A program made the position numbers and the translations under genes. From NCBI RefSeq assembly GCF_030272615.1, contig NC_081408.1, positions 609,058,173-609,122,172 on the forward strand: a stretch of DNA of 64,000 nt, read 5' to 3'. Below are positions 36,399-47,446 of this stretch, one piece after another. The DNA comes from Cryptomeria japonica. Taxonomy: Eukaryota; Streptophyta; Pinopsida; Cupressales; Cupressaceae. The notes beneath the pieces are model-generated. The model saw nothing but the letters and a program-made list of their open reading frames with translations, was not told where the DNA came from and searched no databases. Every line of letters starts with the position of its first letter. Position 1 is the first letter of the stretch.

Positions 36399-38706
36399 CT
36401 CAATTTATGTCAAGTGTGCGGAAAATGTTTTCCAATATGAAGCAAGGTGCCAAATATTGAATAGATTCTTTTCACCGGCGTCGGAAGGATATCTGAGACA
36501 CAGTTTCAACAAACTGCGGTTCAATTACGAAACATACTTTAAGATTGCAACAGAAATATCTACGAAACCAAATGAAAAAAATCTCCAACTGCGTAATTTA
36601 CAATATCTAAGAAAAAAATCTCCGACTGCATAATTTACAATATCTAAGACAAGACATATTTGTCCTACAGGGTCTTTTATTGCACAGCTAAACTGCAATG
36701 CAGTACTATTTCTTATTGCTCTGAATAAGGGTCAAAACTGACATAATTGATGCAGAATATCAAAAAGGATTGTTTGAAAAAATACATCAATTAGTGGAAA
36801 TTTGAAAATCCTGCCTCCAAAAATTGTTTAAAAAAACAGGTCCATCGTTAACAATTCCAAACATTTCATTTTAAAGAGCGTGTTACAATCAAGTGGAAGG
36901 GAATCCTGTATATAATTTTCAAAAAAACTAACTGAAATCAAACACAAATGCGCTTTTTCACCAAACAATAACCTCAGGAAGCCATTAATCTCACTATACA
37001 TAAAAACTCCTCCAAAAGAAATTGTGACTAAATTTCTATCCACATAATTTGATTCCTTCTTATAAAGGTAAATTCGTAAAATGTGGATTAACAGAAAAAT
37101 TTCACATCATACCTTTGTCAGGATTGTTTCCTGAATACCTTCAATAACCCACAGATAATAACAAATTTGAGGCAATTCCTTCTTATAAAGGTAAATTCGT
37201 AAAACGTGGATTAACAGAAAAAATTCACATCATACCTTTGTCAGGATTGTTTCCTGAATACCTTCAATAACCCACACATTTTATCGTCTTCATTTTTCCC
37301 ATTTATAAGCAATTTGAATGCAATTCAAGTGAAGGGAGCTTTCTGAAAAAATCCACTACAATTTTAAGCTTCATCAGGTACGTTCTGCGACATGTAGCAG
37401 CTACGTGGCAAGCGCATATAAAATTCTTCATGGTTTGAAGGATTACAGCTTTCCTGTACTTGACAGGTGGACTAACACAAATAAAAGGGCAGGAAGTAAT
37501 GCAGGGGACTTCGAAATGCAATTTAATTTAGGTAGCTTCAAATAAATATTTGACAAGGTTTCTAGGATCTTAGGGGAAGCCTATTAGTAGTGGATATAGT
37601 TAGTTTTGTGTATCTAGATTTCTTAAATGGTATATTGGATTTCGATGATTGTTTTTGGTTGTTTTCATATGCGATTTAATTGCTTATAATTACGGATCTG
37701 GCTTTTGGGTAGTAGCGATGCACGTTATGAGATTAGTTATGCACACAAGGGTCAAAAAGTACACATTTCAAAGTATCGTCCAATACCTACTTAAAGATGT
37801 TCCAATAACCGTCCACTCAAAATTGCCAGTACTTGTGGACAAATGCCCCAGTTTTGCACAAATGTCCCACTAGTGATGTACAAATGGGCCAATTATAGAT
37901 CAAAAAAGCTAAAAAATGATTGGCTATTGGTACATGTGAAACTTATTAATGAGCTTTTCATTATCATTTTTTCGACTCCTTTAAAATTAGTAATTGGGGG
38001 GTTAGGTGCACAAAGAATGATCGGTTATTGGAACACAATCTAGTAGTGGTGATCTTCCCCTAATTCCTAGTCTAAAAGAAATCTTTGACAAGGTTTATAT
38101 CTTAGTCAATATTGTTGCAATCATATTGGTTATTACTAATTGGTTACATCTTAGTCAATATTTTTAAAATTATTTTTTATCAATACGATTGGTTAAAAAA
38201 ATTAGGTGTTAAGGGCTATCTTTTTTGAGATGGTGGACGTAAATATTTTTAGTGTCACAAACTGTTTGATGCACATGATTAATATGTGAATAATTATTTT
38301 TTATTTTTAAAGATCTTTTTAAATCCATTTTGAAGGCATGTCTAAGGAATTACTAATGGCAATAATGATGGTATAAATCATTAATTTGTTATCGTGTGGA
38401 AAGTGGTGCGAGGTAACATCTCATCAATCGTTAGATTGTTTATTCACTTGTTGATTATATATACATATATGAGACTTGTCCATTGATGGCTAAACTTGAA
38501 TCATTTTAGCCTTAATTAAATTGTCTCGGATTCCATTTATGTGAAGGAACAAGTTTATCTATGTGACACATTTTGTTTATCTATTCAGCACATTCTCCCT
38601 AATGCTTCGCTGTCATCATTAACAAGATTTACTAAAGTAAAAAAAATAGTCATTATTGTGTAGTTACAAACATATTAATTTAAAAAAATATATATAAAAA
38701 TAAAGG
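36399..38706. other. region upstream of the host gene, no further gene seen
   Basis: The promoter of the minus-strand gene should lie here from 36399 up; no clear TATA box is seen close to the start codon. A duplication of about 100 bp lies at 37054-37276. The rest is AT-rich with short chance ORFs. Confidence 0.5.
37054..37276. repeat. direct duplication, two copies of about 99 bp, 122 bp apart
   Basis: Copies at about 37054-37152 and 37176-37275 start TCCTTCTTATAAAGGTAAAT and end CCTTCAATAACCCACA, with about two differences. Confidence 0.9.
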
Positions 38707-38711
38707 GGTTC

Positions 38712-39454
38712 TGATGCAACCATAACCGGTGAAAAGACTTAAAAGAGTCAACCGGCTTATGCAACAAGAGTGGCTCAACAAAAGCAGTAAGAAAACATAA
38801 CAAATTCATATAAACAGATCATATTCAACTCATAGAACTTCCGAAAATCATCCAGCAATCAATAGATTATCATCAAAGAACATCTGGTAATTAATCGGTT
38901 ACATGCAGGCTTCAAGCCAGAAACAACCCAACCGGGGACTCTAAAGATCAACCAGATCATAACATGCGAATCTTAATCCTTATTCTTTGTTCTACTTCCT
39001 CCGCCCTTACAAATGATTACATAACATCATATTTATACCCACCGTAACATATCCGAGTCGGCCTCAAAAGATTACATTCACCAATGCAAGAAAATGAAAC
39101 GTGTAAATAGGTCGGCCCTAAGAATTAAGAAATCTTTCCGAAAAAATAACAACCAAGTGATGCAGATCAACAGGAAGGTCGTCTACACGCCAAGGAACAT
39201 CAGACAAGACCCAAGATGGATCAACATGACAAGAATCGTGTCGCTAATGAAGGAAATATACCAGAGAAGAACCCAAATGAATTAGAAATCTGGAATCAAC
39301 CACATGAAACCGCAAACAATATTTGCCACGAAGAACAAGCAACTACCGGTACATACCGGTAAGAATACTGAAACTGCACAAAGAACTAGACAGGAAAGGA
39401 AAATGTTTTTGGTTGATGCAAGATTGCTCATCAACTAGGGATGCTCCTGCATCA
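38712..39454 (-). repeat. B2 left LTR (3' LTR)
   Basis: It runs from TGATGCA to TGCATCA. It lacks a segment of about 70 bp that the right LTR keeps near 42095-42170. Confidence 0.9.
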
Positions 39455-39749
39455 AACAACCCAGGTAGAAAAAGATGTTCCATGAGAGGCAACTCATGAA
39501 CATCTAAAAGGATTCAGAATGAAGATCCCATGCTTATTTATGATCCAAACATCTTCTTTATCTATCAATCTCTGCTCTATCTCTCCCAGTGCCTCAACCA
39601 AATTCTCTAGCCATTAAATCCCTTTGGTTTTCTTTCTTTGCTTCAGATTTGCACATTCTCCCTGTGTACTACCTTCTTTCTTTTGCAATTCAGGATTTCT
39701 TCTACCACAAGACTTCATCTGGTTTGTCACCATGAGCTCTTTGTCGACC

Positions 39750-40687
39750 GTTTCCATCTATCCATCAGACTCATCCTTCAGATCCTTCTGCCAACTCATG
39801 TCACCTTCCAGTATAATCTCTGCAACTGGTTCTATCAGATCTTTCTTCAAATCCTCCGGTATAACCTCTACAACCGATTTTGTCAAACCTTCCGGTATAA
39901 CCTCTGCTACCGGTTTCCTGCAACTTTTCTCAGGACTTAGATTCTTCACCTCCTTCTCTTTCTCCTTCAAAGAAATCAATGTGAACTTCTACCCATCCTT
40001 TTCAATAGTAACCAGCTTTCTTCTACAGTCATAAATAGCTCCTCTATCATACTGCCAAGGTTTTCCCAACAAGACATGACAAACATTCATTGACACAATA
40101 TCACATAAAACTTCATCTCTGAAAGGCCCCATATTAAAACTCACCCAACACTGCCCCTTTATCTCCACCTTTTGATCATCTTGTAACTAACTTACCTCAT
40201 ATGGACAAGGATTCTCAATTCTCTTCAACCCAAGCTTCTCAACCATATCCTCAGATACTAAATTATCAGTACTTCCACTTTCCACAATGACCTTGCAACA
40301 CTTACCACTTGATTTGCATACAGTCCGGAAAAGACTCCTCCTCTGAGTAGATCTGGTATCCTTTCTTCTGAACATAAGGGATTCTCCTTGCTCCGGTGCA
40401 CAGTCAGATTCGATACCATCCGGTTCTTCACTTGCCACAAAACTTCTTGCCATTCCTTGCTTACATTCATAGGATCTATGTCCGATTTCTCCACACTTAA
40501 AACATTTGCCAAGAAATTCTCTACCGGTACTATTGCTACCCTTCCTTGGTGTCTTCTGCTCCAGTTCTTTACTCCACTTAGGTTTTGACTCCTCTTCTTC
40601 AACCGGTTTCTTCATACTATCATTCATCTTGAATTTCTCCTTTCCCTTATTTAGTTTTCTTCTTCTCACCTTCTCCTCAGCCTTCAA
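39750..40687 (-). pseudogene. B2 Gag C-terminus and protease
   Basis: The ORF at 40687-40187 has a classical CX2CX4HX4C knuckle, CFKCGEIGHRSYEC, then a retropepsin-like segment, VIVESGSTDNLVSEDMVEKL, with Glu-Ser-Gly where active enzymes have Asp-Ser/Thr-Gly. The frame then stops, and further protease sequence (LLGKPWQYDRGA) and a KEKEKEVKNLSPEKSC linker are readable down to about 39760. There is no RT after it. The altered active site suggests the protease is inactive in this copy. Confidence 0.75.
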
Positions 40688-40876
40688 AGCATACTGTTAA
40701 GCTTCTTCAACTGTGAAAATCCTCAGCATACTCATCTCATCTTGAATGTTAAAAGCAAGCCCATTGATGTACCTCGCCACCTTTTCTCTGTCCATCTCTT
40801 TATGTCCAGATCTGATTACCAACTTGTATAGTTCCTTAGTATATTCCTTCACACTCATGTTTCTCTATTTCAGGTT

Positions 40877-41551
40877 CTACAACTTCTTGAACAACTCCAG
40901 TTCATAGTCTCCCGGTATGAACTTGGCCTTCAACCTTGCAACCATATGTCTCCACTTGGTGATATTCAATTCACCATTCTCCACTTTGTCTTTCTGCAAC
41001 TCTTTCCACCACAAGGCAACATGCCCTTTGAACTTGGTTTGTGCGAACCAGACTCTCTGCAGGTCCTTGACATCCTCAAACTCAAAGTAGTCCTCCAAAT
41101 CTCCGATCCAATCGATCAAATCCTCCGGGTTCAGCGTTCCAAAAAAGTTAGAAACCTCAAATTTATGCACTTTACTTGCTTGTGCCACTGCTCTTAGTAA
41201 TCTTTCCTCTCTCTCATCTTTCGGTCCTTCAGCTTCCTCAAGCTCTTCACCGGATTCCTCATACTCATCCTCAGAGTCAAGGTTTCTTTGCAAACTAGCC
41301 AAAGCATTCCAAATTTCATTCCTCACTTCATTCTTGAAGTCTTCCATCATCTGTTCCACCCTCTGGGGGTTTGTTCTCCTCGACGACATCTCTCGTTCCA
41401 CTCTGGTGAATTGCCTCAACTCGACAATGTGACTACCGGTTTCAATTGCCTCCCCTCGGCGATCTATTGAACACCCACACAGCCTGCCTCCAATCGGCGA
41501 TCTGTCCACCTCAAGGAATGCCTCAGACGATTCTTCCACCAGACGGTCCAT
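40877..41551 (-). CDS. B2 Gag (N-terminal and capsid part, 224 aa)
   Basis: The start chosen is ATG at 41551-41549, seven bases after the primer-binding site. The protein has an acidic region (DSEDEYEESGEELEEAEG), then a capsid domain: VSNFFGTLNPEDLIDWIGDL, YFEFEDVKDLQRVWFAQTKF, ALWWKELQKD. It ends at a stop; the next frame segment (MSVKEYTKELYKL, then YINGLAFNIQDEM) shows that full Gag once continued into the knuckle ORF. Gag would form the particle for element RNA. Confidence 0.75.
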   Translation of the reverse strand: MDRLVEESSEAFLEVDRSPIGGRLCGCSIDRRGEAIETGSHIVELRQFTRVEREMSSRRTNPQRVEQMMEDFKNEVRNEIWNALASLQRNLDSEDEYEESGEELEEAEGPKDEREERLLRAVAQASKVHKFEVSNFFGTLNPEDLIDWIGDLEDYFEFEDVKDLQRVWFAQTKFKGHVALWWKELQKDKVENGELNITKWRHMVARLKAKFIPGDYELELFKKL

Positions 41552-41557
41552 AACCAA

Positions 41558-41568
41558 CTCTGATACCA
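41558..41568 (-). promoter_or_regulatory. primer-binding site of B2
   Basis: TGGTATCAGAG on the minus strand, two bases from the 5' LTR end; initiator tRNA-Met type. Confidence 0.85.
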
Positions 41569-41570
41569 AT

Positions 41571-42383
41571 TGATGCAACCATAACTGGTGAAAACCCTTA
41601 AAAGAGTCAACCAGCTTATGCAACAAGAGTGACACAATGAAAGCAATAAGAAAACATAACAAATTCATATAAACATATCATATTCAAGTCATAGAACTTC
41701 CAACAATCATCCGGTAATCATCAGATTATCATCAAAGAACATCCGATAATTAACTGGTTACATGCAGGCTTCAAGCTAGAAACAACCCAACCGAGACTCT
41801 AAAGATCAACCATATCACAACATGCGAATCTCAATCCTTATTCTTAGTTCTACTTCCTCTGCCCTTACAAATGATTACATAAGATCATATTTATACCCAC
41901 TAGAACATATCTGGGTCAGACTCAAAAGATTACATTCACCAATGTAGGAAAATGAAACGTGTAAATAGGTTGGCCCTGATAATTAAGAAATCTTTTCAGA
42001 AAATAACAACCAAGTGACGCGGATCAACAGGAAGGTCGGCCACATGCCAAGGAAAACCGGACAAGACCCAAGATGGATCCACACGCCAAGAATCACGTTG
42101 GTAATGAAGGAAAACCAACCGGTAAGCACAAGAACTGTCATGGAAACCCAGAAACAACCATCCGGAAGCAATAACATACCAGAGAAGAACCCAAATGAAT
42201 TAGAAATCTGGAATCAACCATAGGAAACTGCCAGGAAATTGCAAACAAGATCTTCCACGAAGAACAAGAAACTATCGGTACATATCGGTAAGAATATTGA
42301 AACTGCACAAAGAACTGGATAGGAAAGGAAAATGTTTTTGGTTGGTGCAAGATTGCTCAGCGACCAGGGATGCTCCTGCATTA
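41571..42383 (-). repeat. B2 right LTR (5' LTR)
   Basis: It starts TGATGCA and ends CTGCATTA (the last A of the usual TCA context changed), directly followed by GGTTC. Confidence 0.9.
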
Positions 42384-42677
42384 GGTTCTCCCTAAGTCAA
42401 ATGAGGTTGAGGAAGGAGCTATGGGGGAGGTGAATAATCATCCTCCATTGTCTCTCTCTAGAGCTCTTGTTTCATAGGAGTATTATATTAGTACTCTTTG
42501 TCATCTTTTGTGTGATTAGTGCTCCATTGTCCCTTTGCTTTTAGATTTGCAGTGTTGGGGTGGTCTTGGTTGGGTTGGTTGGTCTTTTGTTGAGTTAATT
42601 TGGTGTTTTCTTTTGTTTTTTTGATTTATTGCTTCCTTATCTATTTCAATTTTTTTTCATCCAGCAATCCTTATGGT

Positions 42678-43064
42678 TGTTGGTGTAGATAGCTAGTTAG
42701 CTTAAATAACATACCTAGAGAGAGCCTTATTCACATTTCTTAAGTCTCCACTTAGGTAATTTTAGAGTTTTGTCTTACATCATGTGGTTGAGACATCTGC
42801 CTCACTTTGTGAGACACCTTGTGCTTTCACATTTGATTCTTTCTTACACACTTGTCAAGTGAGATCACAAGTGTTGCTTCTTGGAGGGGGGGTTTATAAT
42901 TGTCTCCTACCTTATCACCTCATCACCCTTGCCTATATATGTAAGGTATCTATGTACATTAAATACACTCACATTTCATATGATAGATATTGCTATTTGC
43001 ACTAATTTTGGTTTCATTTGTAGAAGGTTTTATTGTGTATTATGATTCTAGATAATTCCTTACA
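42678..43064 (+). mobile_element. candidate truncated Copia-type LTR with primer-binding site
   Basis: It starts TGTTGGTGTAG and ends CTTACA, followed by TGGTACTAAAGC (43065-43076), a decayed match to the initiator tRNA-Met site TGGTATCAGAGC. TATATAT is at about 42935. No second LTR or coding region was found, so this is a tentative call. Confidence 0.4.
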
Positions 43065-43076
43065 TGGTACTAAAGC

Positions 43077-43813
43077 TAGTTTTGGTTGAAGGTACTAGTT
43101 CGATGTTTGCACAAAGATTACTCATATTTCTTGGCTTCTTGCATACCAGTTCTCTCTCCAAGTTTGCATGTTTCCTTCTCACACCCAAGTGATTCTGCAC
43201 ATAGCTCTATCATCAAAGTGTTGTGGAGTCAAACCATCATTGCCATTGAATTTGAAAGGTCTAATAAACAAAAAAATATTTTCATTTGGCAAAAAAAGGA
43301 AACTATTTTTTGCAAATCAAGTTCTAGATGATCTAGTTAGCATTTTTTGGTAGAATTTTTTTTTATAGAATTTTTGGCCATTTCAATTTGTTTAGGTTGT
43401 TGTTTTCCTTTCTTATAGGCAATTTAGGTGAAAATATCTAGTCAAGAGTCTCTAGTATCATTCTTGTACAAGATATTGGCGTGAAAGTTTGAGAAAACAC
43501 ATCCTTCATTGCAGGTCAGTTGTCCAACAATCTAGTGTATAGAGAGTCGATTCCATAAGGCTTCTCTCTGCATGCCACCATAGGGAAGTTGCTTTAGTTT
43601 TGGGTGTTGAAATGGGCAAAGTATGAGTCTCTATTGTGCATTTTCCCTTTTGCAATAGACAAAAGGAAATGACTTGCTATCTCCCTCACGGGTAAGGCAC
43701 CAAGATGGCAAACCAAAAGGGCACCTTAAGATACCACTTGTTTCTGAAATCAAGAAAGTCTGGTCTTAGATGAGAAATTCAAGATAGTAAAGCTCAAAAT
43801 TTGAAGATGCAAC
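43077..43813. other. no gene seen
   Basis: No convincing coding region. The last five bases, GCAAC, form the left target duplication of element D. Confidence 0.5.
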
Positions 43814-44938
43814 TGAAGAGGGGAAAACAGATTTGAAGGTCAAATGATCAAAACATAACGAAATAAACATGCAGAATGCTAAAATATCATTAAAAGACCA
43901 TTTCACCTTGCTATTTTACCTTCTCCTTCGGATTGAGCTTGATGAAGTGAAGGCACCCCTTGATAATGCTCCACTTGATGTGCTCCTTTGATTGCTGGAT
44001 GTGGATGGCTCTCCAATGTTGTGCACAAATGGAATGGATTTAAAAAATGATAAGGATGAGATGATCAAGTTGCCAAGATGATTTCCTAGGTTCAAAAGGG
44101 CAGCATAAACTTATTGGATTTCAAGTTGTTTTGAATGAAGGGATGGAGCCCTATTTTATAGGAAGAGGAGAGGAAAACGAATGGCTAGGATGAATTCGAG
44201 ATGAAGGGCTAAGATTTACTTGTGAGCTCACACAAGGTCCAAGAGAGGGTGTGGAGACCAAGAAATATGCCTTAAAGGCATTTCGTATCTCCACACTCCA
44301 CAAGATGCATTGGAGGAATTAAAAATTCTCCAAAAAAGGATATCATGGGGATTGGAGGAATAAAAAGGAATTAAAAATTCCTTGGGAGAGGGGATGCCTA
44401 GAGGAATGTGTGATTTCAAAAATCTTACATTCACCTAAGAAAAAGAGCATTTAAAGCTAGTGGTTGGATGAAAAAGACAAAGAGTTGATTTTGTGGCTAA
44501 TCATGATGATTAACCATTAACGACTCATTAGGAGAGGGATTAGGGGAAATGTTAGGTGGGATTAATATTTGTAGGAGAATTTGACTAGGAGAGAGAATGA
44601 GTGGAGGGAATAAAAAATTAGAAGAATAATGTTAAGTGAGTTTAGGGAGTTTCTAGAAGAATTTATTAGGTTAATGATGAATTAAGAAGATGATTTGTAG
44701 GAATCATGTAGGTTAACTAATTAATTGAAATTAATTAGCTAAGAGGAAGATTTGTGAGGATTTGATTTTTTAGAAGAATAAAGAAAGGGATTGATTTATC
44801 AAATAAATCAATCACATGCTATAGTGACAATATTAATTATATTTAATTAATATTGAGAGGAATTTGAATTAACATAATTAATTAATTAATTATGCGAGGA
44901 ATTAAAAATAATAAAATAATTATTTTTAAGTGTCTACA
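43814..44938 (-). repeat. D left LTR (3' LTR, 1125 bp)
   Basis: On the minus strand it starts TGTAGACACTTAAAAATAAT and ends CCCCTCTTCA. A TATAAAATA box is at 44160-44152. Confidence 0.95.
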
Positions 44939-45080
44939 TTCTGCCCCTCTTTGAAGCGAGGTGTGATGACACATTGATTCAAAGAATAATCTTGTTTTGA
45001 TATTGATATTGGTTTGATAGGATGCCCCGCCACTTGATTGATAGATTATGGTATGGTGATGCCCCCTCAGGAGATCAATT
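44939..45080 (-). promoter_or_regulatory. pre-PPT block and polypurine tract of element D
   Basis: On the minus strand: GAGGGGGCAT near 45066, GGGGC near 45028, then CTTTGAATCAATG ... GCTTCAAAG (arms 44978-44984 and 44949-44955), then the PPT AAAGAGGGGCAGAA directly before the LTR. The same order occurs in A and C. Confidence 0.7.
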
Positions 45081-45161
45081 GAGGTATTTGATCTTTGGAG
45101 TTTTTGCGAAATTGATATCCTGATAGATTTGATTTGATTCGATTGATAAGATCTAGATTCA

Positions 45162-45838
45162 GTCTGGTTTCAAGAAGAATTCATCCTGTATAAGACAAAG
45201 ATGATCAAAGTGTCTGGTTTCAGGAAGGATTCATCCTGTATAAGACATGATTGATCGCAATATCTGGTTTCAGGAAGGATTCATCCTATATAAGACATGA
45301 AAAAAAGTGTCTGGTTTCAGGAAGGATACATCCTATATAAGACATGACTGATCACAACGTCTGGTTTCAGGAAGGATTCATCCTGTATAAGACATGATCG
45401 GAGTGTCTGGTTTTAGGAAGGATACATCCTGCATAAGACATGACTGATCACAATGTCTGGTTTCAAGAAGGATTCATCCTGTATAAGACATGATTAGATC
45501 ACAACGTCTGGTTTTAGGAAGGATTCATCCTGTATAAGACATGATTGATCACAACGTCTGGTTTTAGGAAGGATTCATCTTGTATAAGACATGATCAATC
45601 ACAACGTCTGGTTTCAGGAAGGATTCATCCTGTATAAGACATGATCAGAGTGTCTAGTTTTAGGAAGGATACATCCTGTATAAGACATGAATGATCACAA
45701 CGTCTGGTTTCAGGAAGGATTCATCCTATATAAGACATGATCAAATCACAACATCTGGTTTCAGGAAGGATTCATCCTGTATAAGACATGATTAGAATGT
45801 CTAGTTTTAGGAAGGATACATCCTGTATAAGACATGAA
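45162..45838 (-). repeat. 14-copy tandem array, 45-51 bp units
   Basis: Units on + read GTCTGGTTTCAGGAAGGATT, then CATCCTGTATAAGACATGA, then a short variable spacer of GATCACAAC type. Two spacer lengths alternate irregularly. Element C holds three related units at 25251-25383. Confidence 0.95.
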
Positions 45839-45839
45839 T

Positions 45840-46744
45840 CAGAATCAGAATTGATTATGTGAGGAAAAAAAAATAGAGGAAGAAAAATTAAGGTGGAAGG
45901 GATAGATGAGGAACAAATATGAAGCAGTCGTGAGGTATTTGGAAAGAAGAATACAAGATGCGATACCGTGGAGGAAAATGGGGGCAATTGAGAACTCCAT
46001 GGGATTATTGAGTTTAGGATTTGATGGAATTATGGTGAGATTTTGTGCACAACAAATGTGGAGAGACAACCTAGTTTGATGCTGCCCTGAGTGACTTGCA
46101 CCATTGATTATAGAAATCAGGATGCCATGAGAAACGCATGGCGTGGACTGACTCTGTAGACAAACGGGAATTTCTTGCACACAACAATGCAAGTGTTAAG
46201 AGACACTAATACAAAGTTGTGGGTTCGTGCAAGGAAACCCTCAAACACACCGATACCTCTTGTACACGAGAAGGTAAGTGTTGATAAACACTAGTACTAG
46301 GTCGTCAATTTATACAAGAAGGATCCAAAACATGCCATACTATGAAATATGCCCTAGTATGCACCTATCATAATGTATCTGGATATGGAAGAAACTAGGC
46401 AGTCGTAAATAGTGGTAGTCGTAGGGCAAAAGATGCAAGCCTATATGAAAAGATCTAACAAAATCTAAAAAGTATCTTCCTTGTGACCACATGATACCTC
46501 TTGCCAAGAGTAGAACTAGGATGGACTTGGGATTGTTTCTCAAGACTTCTTTAAGCTTACACACAGAGGCATAAAATCTCAGTTTCAATGGGACATTCCT
46601 TGTTCATGACTCAGGCGAAGACTTCATCATCATACGCATGTTTTATTGGGAGGCGGAAAAGAAGGAATGTTGCGCATGGGTGGGCTGGATGGCAGATGAT
46701 TTGTAGTATCGACATGATAGACAGTGGATCCGGTTATTTAGATC
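45840..46744 (-). other. 3' region of element D, no gene seen
   Basis: Between the repeat array and the RT stub no domain is recognisable. The open frame at 46192-45845 has no family features. Confidence 0.5.
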
Positions 46745-47396
46745 TCAAAAATTTGTGCAGATGCGGATGCCCCTAGCAGGTTTGCCGACAGGTACAATGT
46801 TGGAGACCCATTCAGCATAATCTATTGGTTTGATAAATTCTACGTCTAACAACTTTTGGAGTTCCACCTTGACCAAGAGTGCAATATGTGGGTGCATTTT
46901 GTGCAATTTTTGTTTTACAGGTTTTGCATCTGGGTGGACGACGAGATTGTGAACCACCAAGGTAGGGTCCAACCTTGGCATATCGGAATAGGACCATGCA
47001 AAATTGATTTTTTGCCTCTGTAAAGAAGTTGATGAAGTCTTGTTTCTCGATTTCTGCGAGGGATTTGGCAATGAGCACATTTTTCGGAATGACTTTGGTG
47101 CCCATGTTGATGCTGTCTATTTCTTCTATCAACAAATTTGATTTGTCCTGTGGAAGGTAACCAATGGTAGGGAGGTCAAATCCCTCATTGTCAAGTGTCT
47201 TTTCTAGGTTTTCACTTTCAGATACGCCCTTTGTTTTTATTTCTTGTTCATCCAAAGGCACCTCAGGGAGGTTTTCACCTAAGGAATCATATCTTTTTTT
47301 TTTATTATCTTTTTTGTGGCTAAGGGTATTGACTTGACAACCAAAGTATCCCTTTTCGTGTAGTTGAATACCCTCGATTCTACTACAATCTTCCAT
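46745..47396 (-). pseudogene. start of reverse transcriptase, element D (truncated)
   Basis: The linker at 47396-47035 in one frame (DFINFF end) passes to another frame near 47035, which reads KINFAWSYSDMPRLDP, KMHPHIALLVKVELQKLLDV and EWVSNIVPVGK, then ICTNF at 46745. In C the equivalent ICTDF lies about 110 residues before the YVDD box; in D only a few more matching residues follow before similarity ends. The catalytic half of RT is therefore missing. Confidence 0.85.
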
Positions 47397-47446
47397 ATTT
47401 TGTGCTGTTAGGAGAGCAATGAGAGCATTATCGTCGACGTAGATAT

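Larger units (their letters stand above)
38712..42383 (-). mobile_element. Element B2: complete non-autonomous Ty3/gypsy element
   Basis: LTRs at 38712-39454 (743 bp) and 41571-42383 (813 bp), the size difference being mainly one deletion of about 70 bp near 39250. The perfect target duplication GGTTC lies at 38707-38711 and 42384-42388. The primer-binding site CTCTGATACCA (41558-41568, TGGTATCAGAG on the minus strand) fits initiator tRNA-Met. The 2.1 kb interior encodes Gag and protease only. B1 has the same interior and the same missing RT-integrase, so this is a propagated non-autonomous family and not a one-off deletion. Confidence 0.95.

Noticed and set aside
45162-45838. CRISPR-like appearance of the regularly spaced array
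   Set aside because: Repeats are longer than the spacers, the spacers are short and similar to each other, no cas genes are present, and it lies inside a plant LTR element.
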